A model generated the notes under the pieces. The model had not been told where the DNA came from. It saw only the letters and a list, made by a program, of their open reading frames with translations, and did not search any database. Source: Rhizoclosmatium globosum (Eukaryota > Chytridiomycota > Chytridiomycetes > Chytridiales > Chytriomycetaceae). From it: DNA of 36,141 nt. The DNA lies in NCBI GenBank assembly GCA_002104985.1, contig MCGO01000308.1, positions 1 to 36,141 of the forward strand, read 5' to 3'. Shown here in pieces: positions 9,662 through 19,002 of the stretch; positions within the stretch are counted from its first letter, which is position 1, and each line of letters begins with the position of its first letter. Position numbers and translations under genes: made by a program.

Positions 9662-10494
9662 TTAGAACTGGAGAGCCTGACCTATAAACAGAAAGAAATA
9701 TAATCAGAACCATTGAATCCGAAACGAGAATCAAATCAAATTGAAACTCACCCTTGGTCTTCTTGTCTCCTCCCAACTCGAAGTGCTTGCAACGCTTCAA
9801 TGGCAACTGCATCTTGTACTTGCAAACGTTGCACTCAAGACGGAGCACAATCTTCTTGGTGGTCTTGGCCTTCTTGTGGAAGATTGGCTTGGTCTGTCCT
9901 CCGTAACCGGACTGCTTACGGTCGTAACGTCTCTTACCTAAATAATATACGTGAGTACTTCCTTGACACAACGACGTTTAAAAGAAATCACGTACCCTGG
10001 GCGAAGAGGGAGGCCTTTCCAGCCTTGTACTGGGTAACCTTGTGTGGGGTGTGCTTGCGGCACTGCTTACCCTTGCAGAAGGTGTTTCTAGTCTTTGGGA
10101 TGTTGACCTATTGATAGTGGAGGATCCGTTAGCCTCACAGTCGATTTCGAGTTTGGTGTAGTTTTGTGTGTGAGAGGTTCGCCCTGATCTCCTTCTGATC
10201 CCGTTCCACTGAATCCATGAAATAGAGCGACCAGTATCGCACTTCATCAACTGAGTTGAATCGATTTGTCCGAGGGGAGTCTCGTAGACAGGTTGAGGGA
10301 CTTCGCAGTGTTTCGTCTCAACATGCCACCCCTTCGAAATCTCTGATACGTCCATCCCAGCCTCCATCCCGCCTTCCTCCTCTAAACTGATGCATCGTAG
10401 ATCCAGTGTTGCAGCGTTTCGTCGTATCGGATGGCATAGATGGGTGATGATGGACTCAGGAGGTGTGTGGTGAGGTGAGGAAGTGACATGCCAT
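9662..10494 (-). CDS. RPL42: 60S ribosomal protein eL42 (L44/L36a)
   Basis: The protein has 106 residues, the usual length for eL42. It is built from four exons: ATG alone (10492-10494), 9996-10107, 9752-9937 and 9662-9681. It reads [39 protein letters not shown], and [14 protein letters not shown], ending QALQF. The zinc-binding Cys pairs are present. eL42 sits at the E site of the large subunit. The Pro in GGQTKPIF is the residue whose change to Gln gives cycloheximide resistance in yeasts, so the sensitive form is present here. The first intron (10108-10491, 384 nt) directly follows the start codon and would use a GC donor (ATG|GCATGT), since no ATGGT occurs upstream. An intron right after the start codon is common in ribosomal protein genes. 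Confidence 0.93.
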
Positions 10495-10789
10495 TTTGAA
10501 GGAAAATTGTATAGAACTCAACCAACAACCACTTTCACTTATTCCACAGCTTACACAGCGACAGTCAAAACGTTAAGGGTAGATCAGACGAAGGAGCCTA
10601 ATTTCCTCAGCGCTCCGAAATAGTTTTCTCTCATACTAAACGCTTAAGCAGCAAGGAAACCAAAAACGAACACAAGGTTTACAAACAACTTAAATATATT
10701 CATTCAACAACATTCCACACTCGTGCACCACGTAAAACAAATTCTACCATAACAAAAGAGTCCAAGGAATCCAAACGCCCGAGGAATCT
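10495..10789. promoter_or_regulatory. Upstream region of the eL42 gene and 3' flank of the CHY zinc-finger gene
   Basis: This 295-bp stretch separates two genes transcribed from the minus strand. It must contain the eL42 promoter and 5' UTR and the terminator of the CHY gene. It is AT-rich with pyrimidine-rich tracts on the minus strand near the start codon. I see no motif I can name with confidence. Confidence 0.35.
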
Positions 10790-11508
10790 TTATCCCAATC
10801 GCTCTGCCATAAAATCACCCTCCAACAATTCTCTTTGACGCTCTCTGTAATCCTTGACCAAACGTGGATCGTCTCCCTCAACACCAATCGCCTAAGTGAA
10901 GTGTTTGTTTAATCGACTGGAAACAAAGGATCAATTTCGCATACCATCGCAGGCGTCTTGGCATCAATAATATAGTGGTTATCGCAGTTTGGACAGTATT
11001 CATCAGCTTCATCGAATGTTCTGCACAGTCCAGAGTAAGAATACACGAATAATTGGCAACGGACAACTCAACTCCAAATCTTTACGGAAGACCTTCTTGC
11101 ACTTTTTACACGCAAATACCATTTCAGCTGTTTTCCTGTTTGGATTCAGATAGGGGTTTAGATTCATGAAGGCCAAAAGAGTTGGGTTCTCACCTCAGGT
11201 TATGGTCTGATGCTTCGGCGTGGCATTCAGGGCAATCATACCACTTCTTGCAGCATGGTGCGCGTACAGAGACCTAGCAGTGGTGAGGAAGTTAGGAGGA
11301 GAGTACGACTTATTATCAGAATCGAGGGAAGGGGCAATTCGCTGGCTGGGAGCGGCAATGAAGTCAGACGTTGAAGTCAGACGTTGAAGTCAGACGTTGG
11401 AAAAGTACCTGGGCATTAAGGATGTGTTTGCCTGAAGCGGAGAGTGGAGTTAGTCAAAACATAAGACTGGGGTTATTGGAAGGATACAGCTGGAGACTCT
11501 TCCGACAT
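10790..11508 (-). CDS. CHY-type zinc-finger protein
   Basis: The core reads KHILNAQ, then VSVRAPCCKKWYDCPECHAE with a following DH, then MVFACKKCKKVF and DEYCPNCDNHYII. Together these give the paired Cys and His ligands of a CHY-type zinc finger in the short fungal form, with a charged C-terminal tail ending AERLG. Five exons are visible; introns include 11274-11408 (135 nt, carrying a triple 13-bp repeat), one ending before KTAEMVF, one within the FRKDLE codon, and one after KTPAM. The role of stand-alone fungal CHY proteins is not settled; relatives such as yeast HOT13 act in mitochondrial thiol oxidation. The first exon (MSEESPA, start 11508) does not join in phase to the exon beginning (C)KHILNAQ, so one base may be missing near 11490 or the first exon may be wrong. 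Confidence 0.75.
11360..11398. repeat. Three perfect 13-bp direct repeats in an intron of the CHY zinc-finger gene
   Basis: The unit GAAGTCAGACGTT occurs three times head to tail at 11360-11372, 11373-11385 and 11386-11398. It lies close to the donor end of the 135-nt intron 11274-11408, within the first ~50 nt. The copies are identical, which suggests recent expansion. A length polymorphism between strains would not affect the protein. Confidence 0.9.
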
Positions 11509-11865
11509 ACTCGCGGCAGAGATTTAAGTAGTTTTACAGTATTGCAGTGTTTGCAGGCGGCAACTCAGGCTGAGATTCGATATCCAAGCAAGTTTATCCA
11601 GTGGCCACAGCCCTCCTCATTGTCAGTAGAGGATCAAGTAAGGACCCAACATCGTCTCTCTTTCTTACACAATTTATATCGCCTGTATTTTGAAGGGAGG
11701 CTGAGCAGGATCTGAACTCACACATAACGTTGGTTTCGTTGGAAAATCTGTTTGGGTTGATTCCACCCCCTCATCCCAACTCAGCATCCCCATCAAACCA
11801 CTCCTACAATAAGATGATCCCTACCCACATAATTACGAGTAAATTGATTCAAATGTATTTTCCCT

Positions 11866-12978
11866 TTACACCTTGGTCTTCTTCTCCTTCTTGACCTTCA
11901 CAACACCATCCTCAGCAGCATCGCTCTTTCTCTTCTTTCCCTTCACCTCCCCGGACTCCTCCTTCTTATCTTTCTTCTCCTTTTTCTCCTTCTTGACTTT
12001 CACGTCCCCTTCCGTCTTGACTTCAACAGCCTTTCCAGTGCTCTTGGATCCCTCAAGACCCTCCAAAGCACCATCTCCACCTGCTTTCACAACCCATTCA
12101 TCGTTGTCTTCAGCATGGGCGTCGTTCACTTCGGCTTCCATGTCGAAATAGATTTTCGAGTTTTCGGGTTCTGCCTTGACAGCCGCAGGTTTCTTTGAAT
12201 CTGATTTTGATGGTGTTGTAGATGTGGTGTCGTGGATGAGAACTGGGGTTGGGTGGGGAGGAGCGGATGGATCGAGGACGACAAGGCCAGTTGTGTATGG
12301 GTGTTTCGTGAGGGAACCGGAGAGCGTCAACATATTGTTGTTTGTTGGAAGACTATCGTACGCTGCATTAGTTTCGCAAGAAGGAAAGAAGGTTATTCGA
12401 CGTACCCGACAATGGTGAACTTGACAACAGATCCAGCTCCAATCGCCTGCCCTGGAATCGCCTCTCCATCTTCATCTACACGTCTCCATGCTTTGCACCA
12501 TGGTTGAAGTGGAACTCCTTCTTCCGGATTTGATCGGCAGCGATAGAGGCGTTGAAAACTCCGTGAACGAGGAGACCGATGTGATCTGAGGAGACTTTGT
12601 TGACGATACCAACTACGAGAGAGAATATTTAGACTTTGCGAGTTTGATTACTGGAGAACACACCAATCTCGGTTCCTTCCCGAGGAGCAAACAGTGTAAA
12701 CTTCACAGTAGCGTGAAGGTGAAGGTTCGGTGAATCATAGAGCACATTGGCAACTTTCTCTTGGATCTTAACATCTGAATATGAGAGCGGTACACCTTTC
12801 AGCTCAGGGATGTATCTGAGATGTCAAAGAACGTTTAGGGAGTGGGTTGTCAGAACGAACGTGATTTTCACCTCATCAAGTATGAGTTTAGTTGCTCATT
12901 GATTCCCCGATGGAAGTCTCCAATAAAGCATGGCGGCAGATGGAAATAGATGCGGACGTTGACTGTTTTCAGGGACAT
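11866..12978 (-). CDS. RPA43: RNA polymerase I subunit RPA43 (POLR1F)
   Basis: RPA43 forms the Pol I stalk with RPA14 and binds the initiation factor RRN3. The N-terminus (FHLPPCFIGDFHRGINEQLN) and the tip domain (DSPNLHLHATVKFTLFAP then DHIGLLVHGVFNASI) match the family. WCKAWRRVDEDGEAIPGQAI and MLTLSGSLTKH follow, then a long Lys/Glu-rich tail (VKVKKEKKEKKDKKEE) typical of nucleolar proteins. Four exons are visible; the first two introns have clear sites (GTGAAA to CTCAG; GTGTGT to CGTAG). A one-base frame break lies near 12530, between FNASIAA and EEGVPLQPW, with no possible intron. A second junction near 12400-12415 is ambiguous, with two alternative acceptors. Since this subunit is essential or nearly so, the break is probably an error in the sequence. 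Confidence 0.85.
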
Positions 12979-13238
12979 GTTGAATGAACAAAAAGAAAAA
13001 AAGTGGAAGGTGCGGTAATGTACACTATTCGTTCAAATACTTCAATTAATCATTAACGTAATTCCCATACTTGCTCCAGTACACCCGTGAATTTTCTAAG
13101 TTTGGTTGGTGCTGGAGCTCATGATTCATTTAAAAGGTAGTAGCGATATTACTGGCGTCTTCCGGAATAGTAATCGGCTTTGAAGTTATCATCAATGATA
13201 TTCCAATAAAAGTACTCATTCATTTGTTTTCAATTCAA
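12979..13238. promoter_or_regulatory. Divergent promoter region between RPA43 and the TPR gene
   Basis: These 260 bp separate two start codons facing away from each other, so both promoters must lie here. The stretch is AT-rich. I see no clear TATA box or named element. Confidence 0.4.
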
Positions 13239-15082
13239 ATGACCACGTCCTTCACTTCACCATCCCAACAAACGCCTCGTCAAATCCTGACTGCAGCGCA
13301 AAATGCAATTGCCAAAGGCGACTTCAATAATGCGATCCAGTCATTCAGCATCTTGATTGACCACAGCGAGCAGGCTCCCAATGCTGAGTTCAATCCTGTT
13401 CTTGCTGTGTTATCACGGGCCTCGTGCTGTATGCTTTACCTTGAAGACTCTACCAATTACTTATCTGTAAGAATAGATATGCAGTTGAAGCAGTTTGACA
13501 AGGCTCTCGAAGACGCCTTAAAGGCTCTCAAATTGCCTGTTGTCAAGACAGCTCAAGAGCTCTATCCTGGCTGCTACTCTACTCGTTCCGCTGCTGCCTC
13601 GTATGCTGCCGATGCGTCAAAAGCACTTGGGAAGCAGGAAGACTTTGCCGCTTACAAACGAATGGCGACTGAGCTCATGAAGAGTGATGCTCAGAGAGTC
13701 GAGGAGGCAGAGAAACTGAAGGAGAAAGGAAATGTTCTTTTTAGGGAAGGAAAGCTGGTTGAAGCTTTGGCAGTGTACAAGGAAGCGCTCGTCAAAGATT
13801 CAACAAACACAGCTGTACTTTCGAACGCGTCTCTGGTGCAGACCAAGCTTGGAAAGAATGACGACGCTCTTGCTGTAAGAATGCTTGCCCTATTTAAGTT
13901 TTGAATCTGAATATTATTGTACAGTTGGCGGAACGATGCATTGATCTCAAACCAGATTGGTCCAAGGGTTATTACCGTCATGGAATGGCACTCCTCAACC
14001 TTAAAAGACCGACCGAAGCCGCTGCTTCTCTGCAAAAGGGTCTTCAACTATCTCCAGACGATGCCGACTTGAAACAAGCCTACATGACTGCCATGAAGGA
14101 CTCGAAGATCGCTCCATCTGCTTCCCCATCAGATTCAGAAATAACTCATGCAAAGAAAATGATGGGAATGATGATGGATTTGAAGCACAACAGCTGGGAC
14201 GTCCGTTCGTTCTTTGCCAACAACCCGAAGCATGTGAATTTCAGAGAGTGGGACTCGGATATCGTTCCATTGCTATCTCAGTCTTCGACTACATCTCTGA
14301 TCCATCGTCTTATGACTCTTGTGTATCCAAACTTCCAAAAGGGAACTCCTCCTGTAGGTCCAAACCCATACCTCTCGAAAAACTCGTCACCAACGAGTTG
14401 GAATTCTTACGTTCTGCCTGAACATCCGCTCATTACTGCTGTGATGCTGTTATATTTGTTTACTGTATCTGGAAACGGCAACTGGACCATCGCATTCACT
14501 CATCAACCAGACCCTTCAATTTTCCTCGGAACTGCACTTTATGAACATGTCAAAGTTCATCGTACTTATGCCGTGCTTGTTCGTCGGGACGAAGAGGAAG
14601 AAGAAGTATTAGACTTTTTGGCGTGCTGGTGTGATTCCGTCGATGGAGGTAACAAAGGCAAAGACGGCTTTATGGGACGAGTTTTGAAGGAAAGCGCGAA
14701 GGAAGGCGATCAAGTTGTTGTATATACTTGTGGAGAAGTTGCGAAAGGCCTTGAGTATGTTGAAGGATATTACAAGGGACTTAATGGCGAAACTGGAACC
14801 GAAAGCATGCCTTTGGAACCAGATGCCGATGATTCTCAGGAGGAAACACCTGCTCAAAATCAGAAAAGTGATGAGGATGCTGAGTTTGAAGAATTGCAAA
14901 AGAAAGTGAAGATCACAGAACATCAAATTGGAGGAGATTCTGCACCTATGAAACGAAATGGAGCTTCTCGTAAAAATAATCGCGTTTGTTTTGGTTGGTT
15001 AGAGCGTGAAACTCTGGTTGAATTGGGTATCGGGACAGCCCTAGCAGTGGCGGGTATTGCCGTTGTCCTCATGTACTTTTGA
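13239..15082 (+). CDS. Tail-anchored TPR protein
   Basis: The 597-residue protein comes from two exons (13239-13874 and 13925-15082). The N-terminal half carries TPR repeats: PRQILTAAQNAIAKGDFNNA, AEKLKEKGNVLFREGKLVEA with KEALVKDSTNTAVL, and KPDWSKGYYRHGMALLNLKR. They are most like the TPR sets of STI1/UNC45/SGT-type co-chaperones. The middle (about residues 330-500) has no family I recognise. An acidic stretch follows, and the last ~20 residues are one hydrophobic segment (ELGIGTALAVAGIAVVLMYF) with almost nothing after it, the layout of a tail-anchored protein of the ER or mitochondrial outer membrane. A TPR co-chaperone receptor that docks HSP70 or HSP90 at a membrane is a reasonable inference. 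The first repeat is odd: extra residues (LEDSTNYLSVRIDMQ) sit between its two helices. Confidence 0.8.
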
Positions 15083-15456
15083 GATATTTTGGCAAATAAA
15101 TAAGAAGTAAATATTAACATCTGTGAATAAAAGACTGAAATCAAACAGCCACTAACGAATGTTCTCAGGTTTCTTGGGCAACGGCAGCTCTTTCTAGGAG
15201 AAAGACGAAACTCGTAAGCTGTCACAACTACAGCTCGAAGATAACAAAATTAAGGTAGTATGCATGATGTCGTACATATTATTTTCTGGGCTGCAACAGA
15301 TCCAAAAGATCCACTCGCCGGTATTATCAAGCGTATCGAGCTTCATGAAGTCGTTCCTCATTCAGAGACGCTTTTCCACGAGTTATAGACACGCGCTTGA
15401 ATTATATGGACAAGACGGGTCAAGGGAATTAGATTCTCTTTCTTTTTTGTTAACAG
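15083..15456. other. Spacer with weak coding signal, possibly a small unrecognised gene
   Basis: This 374-bp stretch between the TPR gene and PUS10 has coding-like frames on both strands, and I could not settle which is real. On the plus strand a frame from 15262 reads MHDVVHIIFWAATDPKDPLA and onward to a stop near 15369; another gives KDETRKLSQLQLEDNKIK before a possible donor at 15254. On the minus strand a frame ending at 15154 reads KELPLPKKPENIR and stop after a good acceptor (CTCCTAG), and MRNDFMKLDTLDNTGEWIFW starts near 15354. A small intron-containing gene is likely, but no family is recognised. Confidence 0.3.
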
Positions 15457-17271
15457 ATGCTGTCCTCCCTCATCACCCCATTTATACTTTCGCAGCTCCC
15501 GAGCCAGGCGCCGCAAGTAGCAACACTCCTTCAAAGCCACGGAGCATGTTCGCTGTGTGTGCTGCGAGTTCTCTGTGTGCGCAAAGTGAGTCTGTTTGTT
15601 GCATCGACAGCATCGACAACGTCGACTTGTCCGCTTTGCCTGGGCCTTCTTTCGCGGCCGTCGATCAGCGCCGCCGTGTCAAAAGCCGCCGATTTGTTCT
15701 CAACTTCGGCGACGCGCGGCGCTGCAAACTTTGTTGTTGCTGTTCGGGTGCCTGTCCAACTGGCGCTGCGGGCGCGGGCCGCCGATCTGATTATCGATCA
15801 CGCCGGCCTGGGCGCGAAAATCAGGAAAGTCGCCGAGAGAGACCCGAAGCGCTTCGATCTCGAAAACCCGGACCCGTCTCAATTGGACACACTCGCAAAA
15901 GACAAACAAACTATCCTCACTGATCCACACGACAACCTGCCCTTCTCAATCACGCAATCTCAAATCGAAGTGAAGGAAGTCCTGCGTTTTATCATGGCAC
16001 ACGAATTCGCTCAGGCTTCAAACCTTGCGTTCTTGCCTTCTTCCGAACTTCAACTTGAACTTGGCTTCGACCACCCTCCCACAGACGACGAATTTGAATG
16101 GATGCAATCAATCGAAAAATGTGGCCTTACTGTTCGCAAAAAGAGAAAACGCGTTCGAGAAGGCTCGGTCTGGCGCAAAATGAAAGATGATGAACCAAAG
16201 TCCATTCGTATCGAAGGCGCGACTTGGAATCACATCGTGAATGCTGCAAATGCTCTTTCGTACCAGGAATTTGTCGATCATGGTTATCTTCCTACCAAAT
16301 TCCGTGAAGTCTCGTCCCCCTGTGACCTATCTGATCTTAAATTCTTGCACAAATCTCTGTGGGTTGCTGGTATGTATAAAGAGTGCATCAAGTGAGCTAA
16401 ACAAGGAGAGTACAGCAGAAGTGGGAGGAAGAGGTCGCCAGAACTGCGAAGATGGAAACTGACTTAAGACAATTGGTTTTTACATCAAGCATATGAGTCT
16501 AACTATATCTCTCCCTCAGGTCGGTATAACAAATACTCACGCGGAGTTTCCAACTCGCGCATGGAATTCAAAGGCGAACGACTCGCAGCGGAATCTGTCG
16601 AAGAACTTATTGCAGCCTCCCTTGACCCCTTCTTCCATGCTGACAACCACAAATTTGCATCTGCAGGCCGTGAAGACGTGGACGTACTTATGCTCGGCTC
16701 AGGCCGCCCCTTCTACATGGAAATCGTGAACCCACGCGTCCTGGATGCAACACAAGAAGAAATCACAGAAGTTCAATCGAAAATCAATGAATCAAATGCA
16801 GGAAAAATCAAAATCACAGATCTTCAGTTGATTCCAAAGAACGACACCAAGCCACTCAAAGACTCTGCAGCCACAAAGCGAAAGTCGTACAGCACGCTTG
16901 TCAGGCTTTCGAAGGGGGTACGAAGTGCGCAGTTGGAGGAGATTTCAAAGTTGAAGGATTTGGAGTTGAAGCAGCAGACACCTGTTCGTGTGATGCAATC
17001 GCGGTCAGACAAAGAACGGGACAAGATTGTTCATGAATTGAAAGTTTATCCAGAAAATGAAGGGGCTCTTGGAGAAGATGGGGAGCGCCTGTATGATTTG
17101 ATTCGAGTGGATCTGACAACAAGTGCAGGGACATATGTGAAAGAGTTTTGTCATAGTGATGGAGGGAGAACTGTTCCAAGTATCAAAGAGCTGTTGGGGG
17201 TTGAAAGTGCTGTGGTGGAGACACTTGATGTACTGCATGTGTTTCTCGATTGGCCAAAGCCTGTGGTTTGA
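15457..17271 (+). CDS. PUS10: tRNA pseudouridine synthase PUS10
   Basis: The 554-residue protein comes from two exons (15457-16369 and 16520-17271; intron 150 nt, G|GTATGT to CCTCAG). The N-terminal accessory domain has two CxxC pairs, C31/C34 (HGACSLC) and C58/C61 (STCPLC), which bind zinc in the family. The catalytic domain starts GRYNKYSR. The motif SAGREDVDVLMLGSGRPF holds the catalytic Asp, about D357. TSAGTYVKEFCHSDGGRT is the conserved C-terminal block. PUS10 makes pseudouridine at positions 54 and/or 55 of tRNA in archaea and animals. It is absent from Saccharomyces. The frame is intact. The first exon has a GC-rich patch (about 15640-15830) unlike its surroundings. The start was chosen because it places the zinc motif at the usual distance; an AG just before it could also be an acceptor. 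Confidence 0.9.
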
Positions 17272-17731
17272 GTTGAGTTGAGATGGTGTATGATGATGTG
17301 GAAGTAAATTCTGATTGTTTTTTCCCCATAAAATCATTGTTGTTGGTAGAGTTATTCTTAAATATTGTTTGAATCCTGTCTCTGGGAAGCCTTCATTCTG
17401 AGCCCTTCTTGGGCGTACGTTTTATGAGTTTGTGCAGGAAAGCGAGAGTCATGGTTGGCCTAGTTTCAGAGATATTAAAGTTATTTAGGATAATGTTTGT
17501 GTGGTTGGTGATGGTGAAGCTTTTAATATTACTGAAATCGGGAGACAATATTCCAGATTGTATGGGTATGGTGTCTATTGCGGGACACGTGCACCGGTTC
17601 ATACTGAATTGTGAAGAATGAAAGGAAACATTAATTATAAGTGAAATTGTATTTCTAGTTGTTCCGGGTTTTATAGTTTTTATTGAATGTAATCATAACA
17701 ATACTAGAAGTATTACCCCTCATTAACCCAT
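17272..17731. other. Convergent 3' spacer
   Basis: PUS10 (plus) and the PhyH gene (minus) end towards each other here, leaving 460 bp. An open frame of 69 codons on the minus strand (17393-17602) has no family resemblance. The stretch is AT-rich, as expected for two 3' UTRs. I see no RNA gene or repeat. Confidence 0.4.
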
Positions 17732-18883
17732 TTATTCCCAATCATCATCAATACGAGCCCACCGTATCTTCTTTGCAATTCCTGCTTCCTCCACACCGTC
17801 ATCCTCTTCATTCTTCACAAGTTCCTCATCCTCCTCCGCATCCACGTTTGGATCATCATACCCAACCAACCGTCTCCCAAGCCGCCCCAAAACAGGTGCC
17901 CCCACCAAATCAAAGTCCGTCATAGGTCTAGCACGGAACCTCGGCTCCTCTCCAAACATTTTAACCCGATGCGGCAAATGCCCCGTCATTCTCAACCCCT
18001 CAAAAACACGAATCCGTTTCTGCATCATGGAAGGAGACGCCTTCGCACGTGGAGTCATGCAGATGTATACAACCATACGCGGGGTTGTCGGAGTATGTCC
18101 GAGAGCAGGTGCAGAGCCTCTGTGAACGGTTCGGGAGTCCCATAGGACAAGGGAACCTGCAGATGCAAGGACATAGGTATTCGGACAACCTAGCGTTTTT
18201 GTTGATTTACGCGTTTTGGTTGCGTAAAAGTCGGGGTTTTGTAAGGCGAAGGAGGATTCGTTAGGGTGGGCTTTGAAGTACGCGTCGTGGAGTTCGTGGG
18301 AACCTTCGAGGACGTTTAAGGTTGCATCGTTTTCGGTCACAGGGTATAGGGTGATGAAACCTTGGTAGCTTTCGAGGCCGCGAGAGCCTTTTCCTTGATC
18401 GAGGTGGAGTTTGAATGTATCCACGGCGGTGTATGGCTTTCCTGGTTCTGGAAGTAAAACAGAGAGACCGTCAAAAGAGGTTATTAGATCCTCTGGATTC
18501 ACGTTCCAAAGTTTGGCGAAGCAGGCAACGACAGAAGGAGTTTGGCGCAAGTCCCAGATTGGTTGCATGTGTCCAAGTCTGTAATTCTGCATCAACATGC
18601 GATGTAATGAATTCATGTCTCTTCTGAGTTGCTGCCAAGTCGCAGGCTTCTCAAATTGAAAGCGGTTCTTGGTTACGGCTTCCAATTCAGAGAATATACG
18701 AGCACGAATGTGTTCGCAGTCTTCCTGAGAGATAACTCCTGGGATAGTAGCGACTCCATCTCTTGCAAGTGCAGCTGAAGCATTTTCTAATGTTGTATCA
18801 TAGTTTTTGTAGAAACGCTGCTCCTGAGACTCTGGACTTTGCATCATACTTAATAACAACTTTTTATCAGTGGCAAGAATCAT
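17732..18883 (-). CDS. Phytanoyl-CoA dioxygenase (PhyH) family Fe(II)/2-oxoglutarate oxygenase
   Basis: A single intact 383-codon exon encodes a PhyH-type double-stranded beta-helix enzyme. The facial triad is visible as H160 and D162 (KLHLDQGKG) and H254 (LWDSRTVHRG); R269 (TPRMVVYICM) is placed to bind 2-oxoglutarate. LEGSHELHD is the usual gatekeeping loop. About 110 residues follow the triad, ending in an acidic stretch and DDDWE. There is no PTS1 and no clear PTS2, so it need not be a peroxisomal phytanoyl-CoA hydroxylase. Many fungal relatives hydroxylate other small molecules or are uncharacterised, and the substrate cannot be told from sequence. The next gene upstream on the same strand ends 119 bp away. 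Confidence 0.82.
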   Translation of the reverse strand: MILATDKKLLLSMMQSPESQEQRFYKNYDTTLENASAALARDGVATIPGVISQEDCEHIRARIFSELEAVTKNRFQFEKPATWQQLRRDMNSLHRMLMQNYRLGHMQPIWDLRQTPSVVACFAKLWNVNPEDLITSFDGLSVLLPEPGKPYTAVDTFKLHLDQGKGSRGLESYQGFITLYPVTENDATLNVLEGSHELHDAYFKAHPNESSFALQNPDFYATKTRKSTKTLGCPNTYVLASAGSLVLWDSRTVHRGSAPALGHTPTTPRMVVYICMTPRAKASPSMMQKRIRVFEGLRMTGHLPHRVKMFGEEPRFRARPMTDFDLVGAPVLGRLGRRLVGYDDPNVDAEEDEELVKNEEDDGVEEAGIAKKIRWARIDDDWE

Positions 18884-19002
18884 GGGTGTGTTGCTTTTGT
18901 TTGCATGGTGGATAAGTCATTGAGCTTGGCCATATGAACCAAGAGACTCTGCCACCACGTACACACACATAAAACAAAAGGAAAATAATCAGCGATTATA
19001 TT

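Noticed and set aside
10113..10367. A 129-codon open frame on the minus strand within the first eL42 intron, and a search there for an intronic snoRNA
   Set aside because: The frame has no family resemblance and lies within the intron needed for a full-length eL42. A UGAUGA-like C box has no matching D box, so no snoRNA is supported.
13467..13484. An 18-nt in-frame stretch GTAAGAATAGATATGCAG inside the TPR gene that looks like a miniature intron
   Set aside because: It is far shorter than any other intron here and keeps the frame either way. A larger GTATGC...GCAG candidate (13429-13484, 56 nt) gives a stop when removed.
15264..15923. A 219-codon plus-strand frame overlapping the PUS10 start
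   Set aside because: It is a shifted frame over the GC-rich first exon of PUS10; the PUS10 frame has the zinc motifs and continues into the conserved catalytic domain.
17393..17602. A 69-codon minus-strand frame in the PUS10/PhyH spacer
   Set aside because: It shows no recognisable domain or conserved composition, and chance frames of this length are common.
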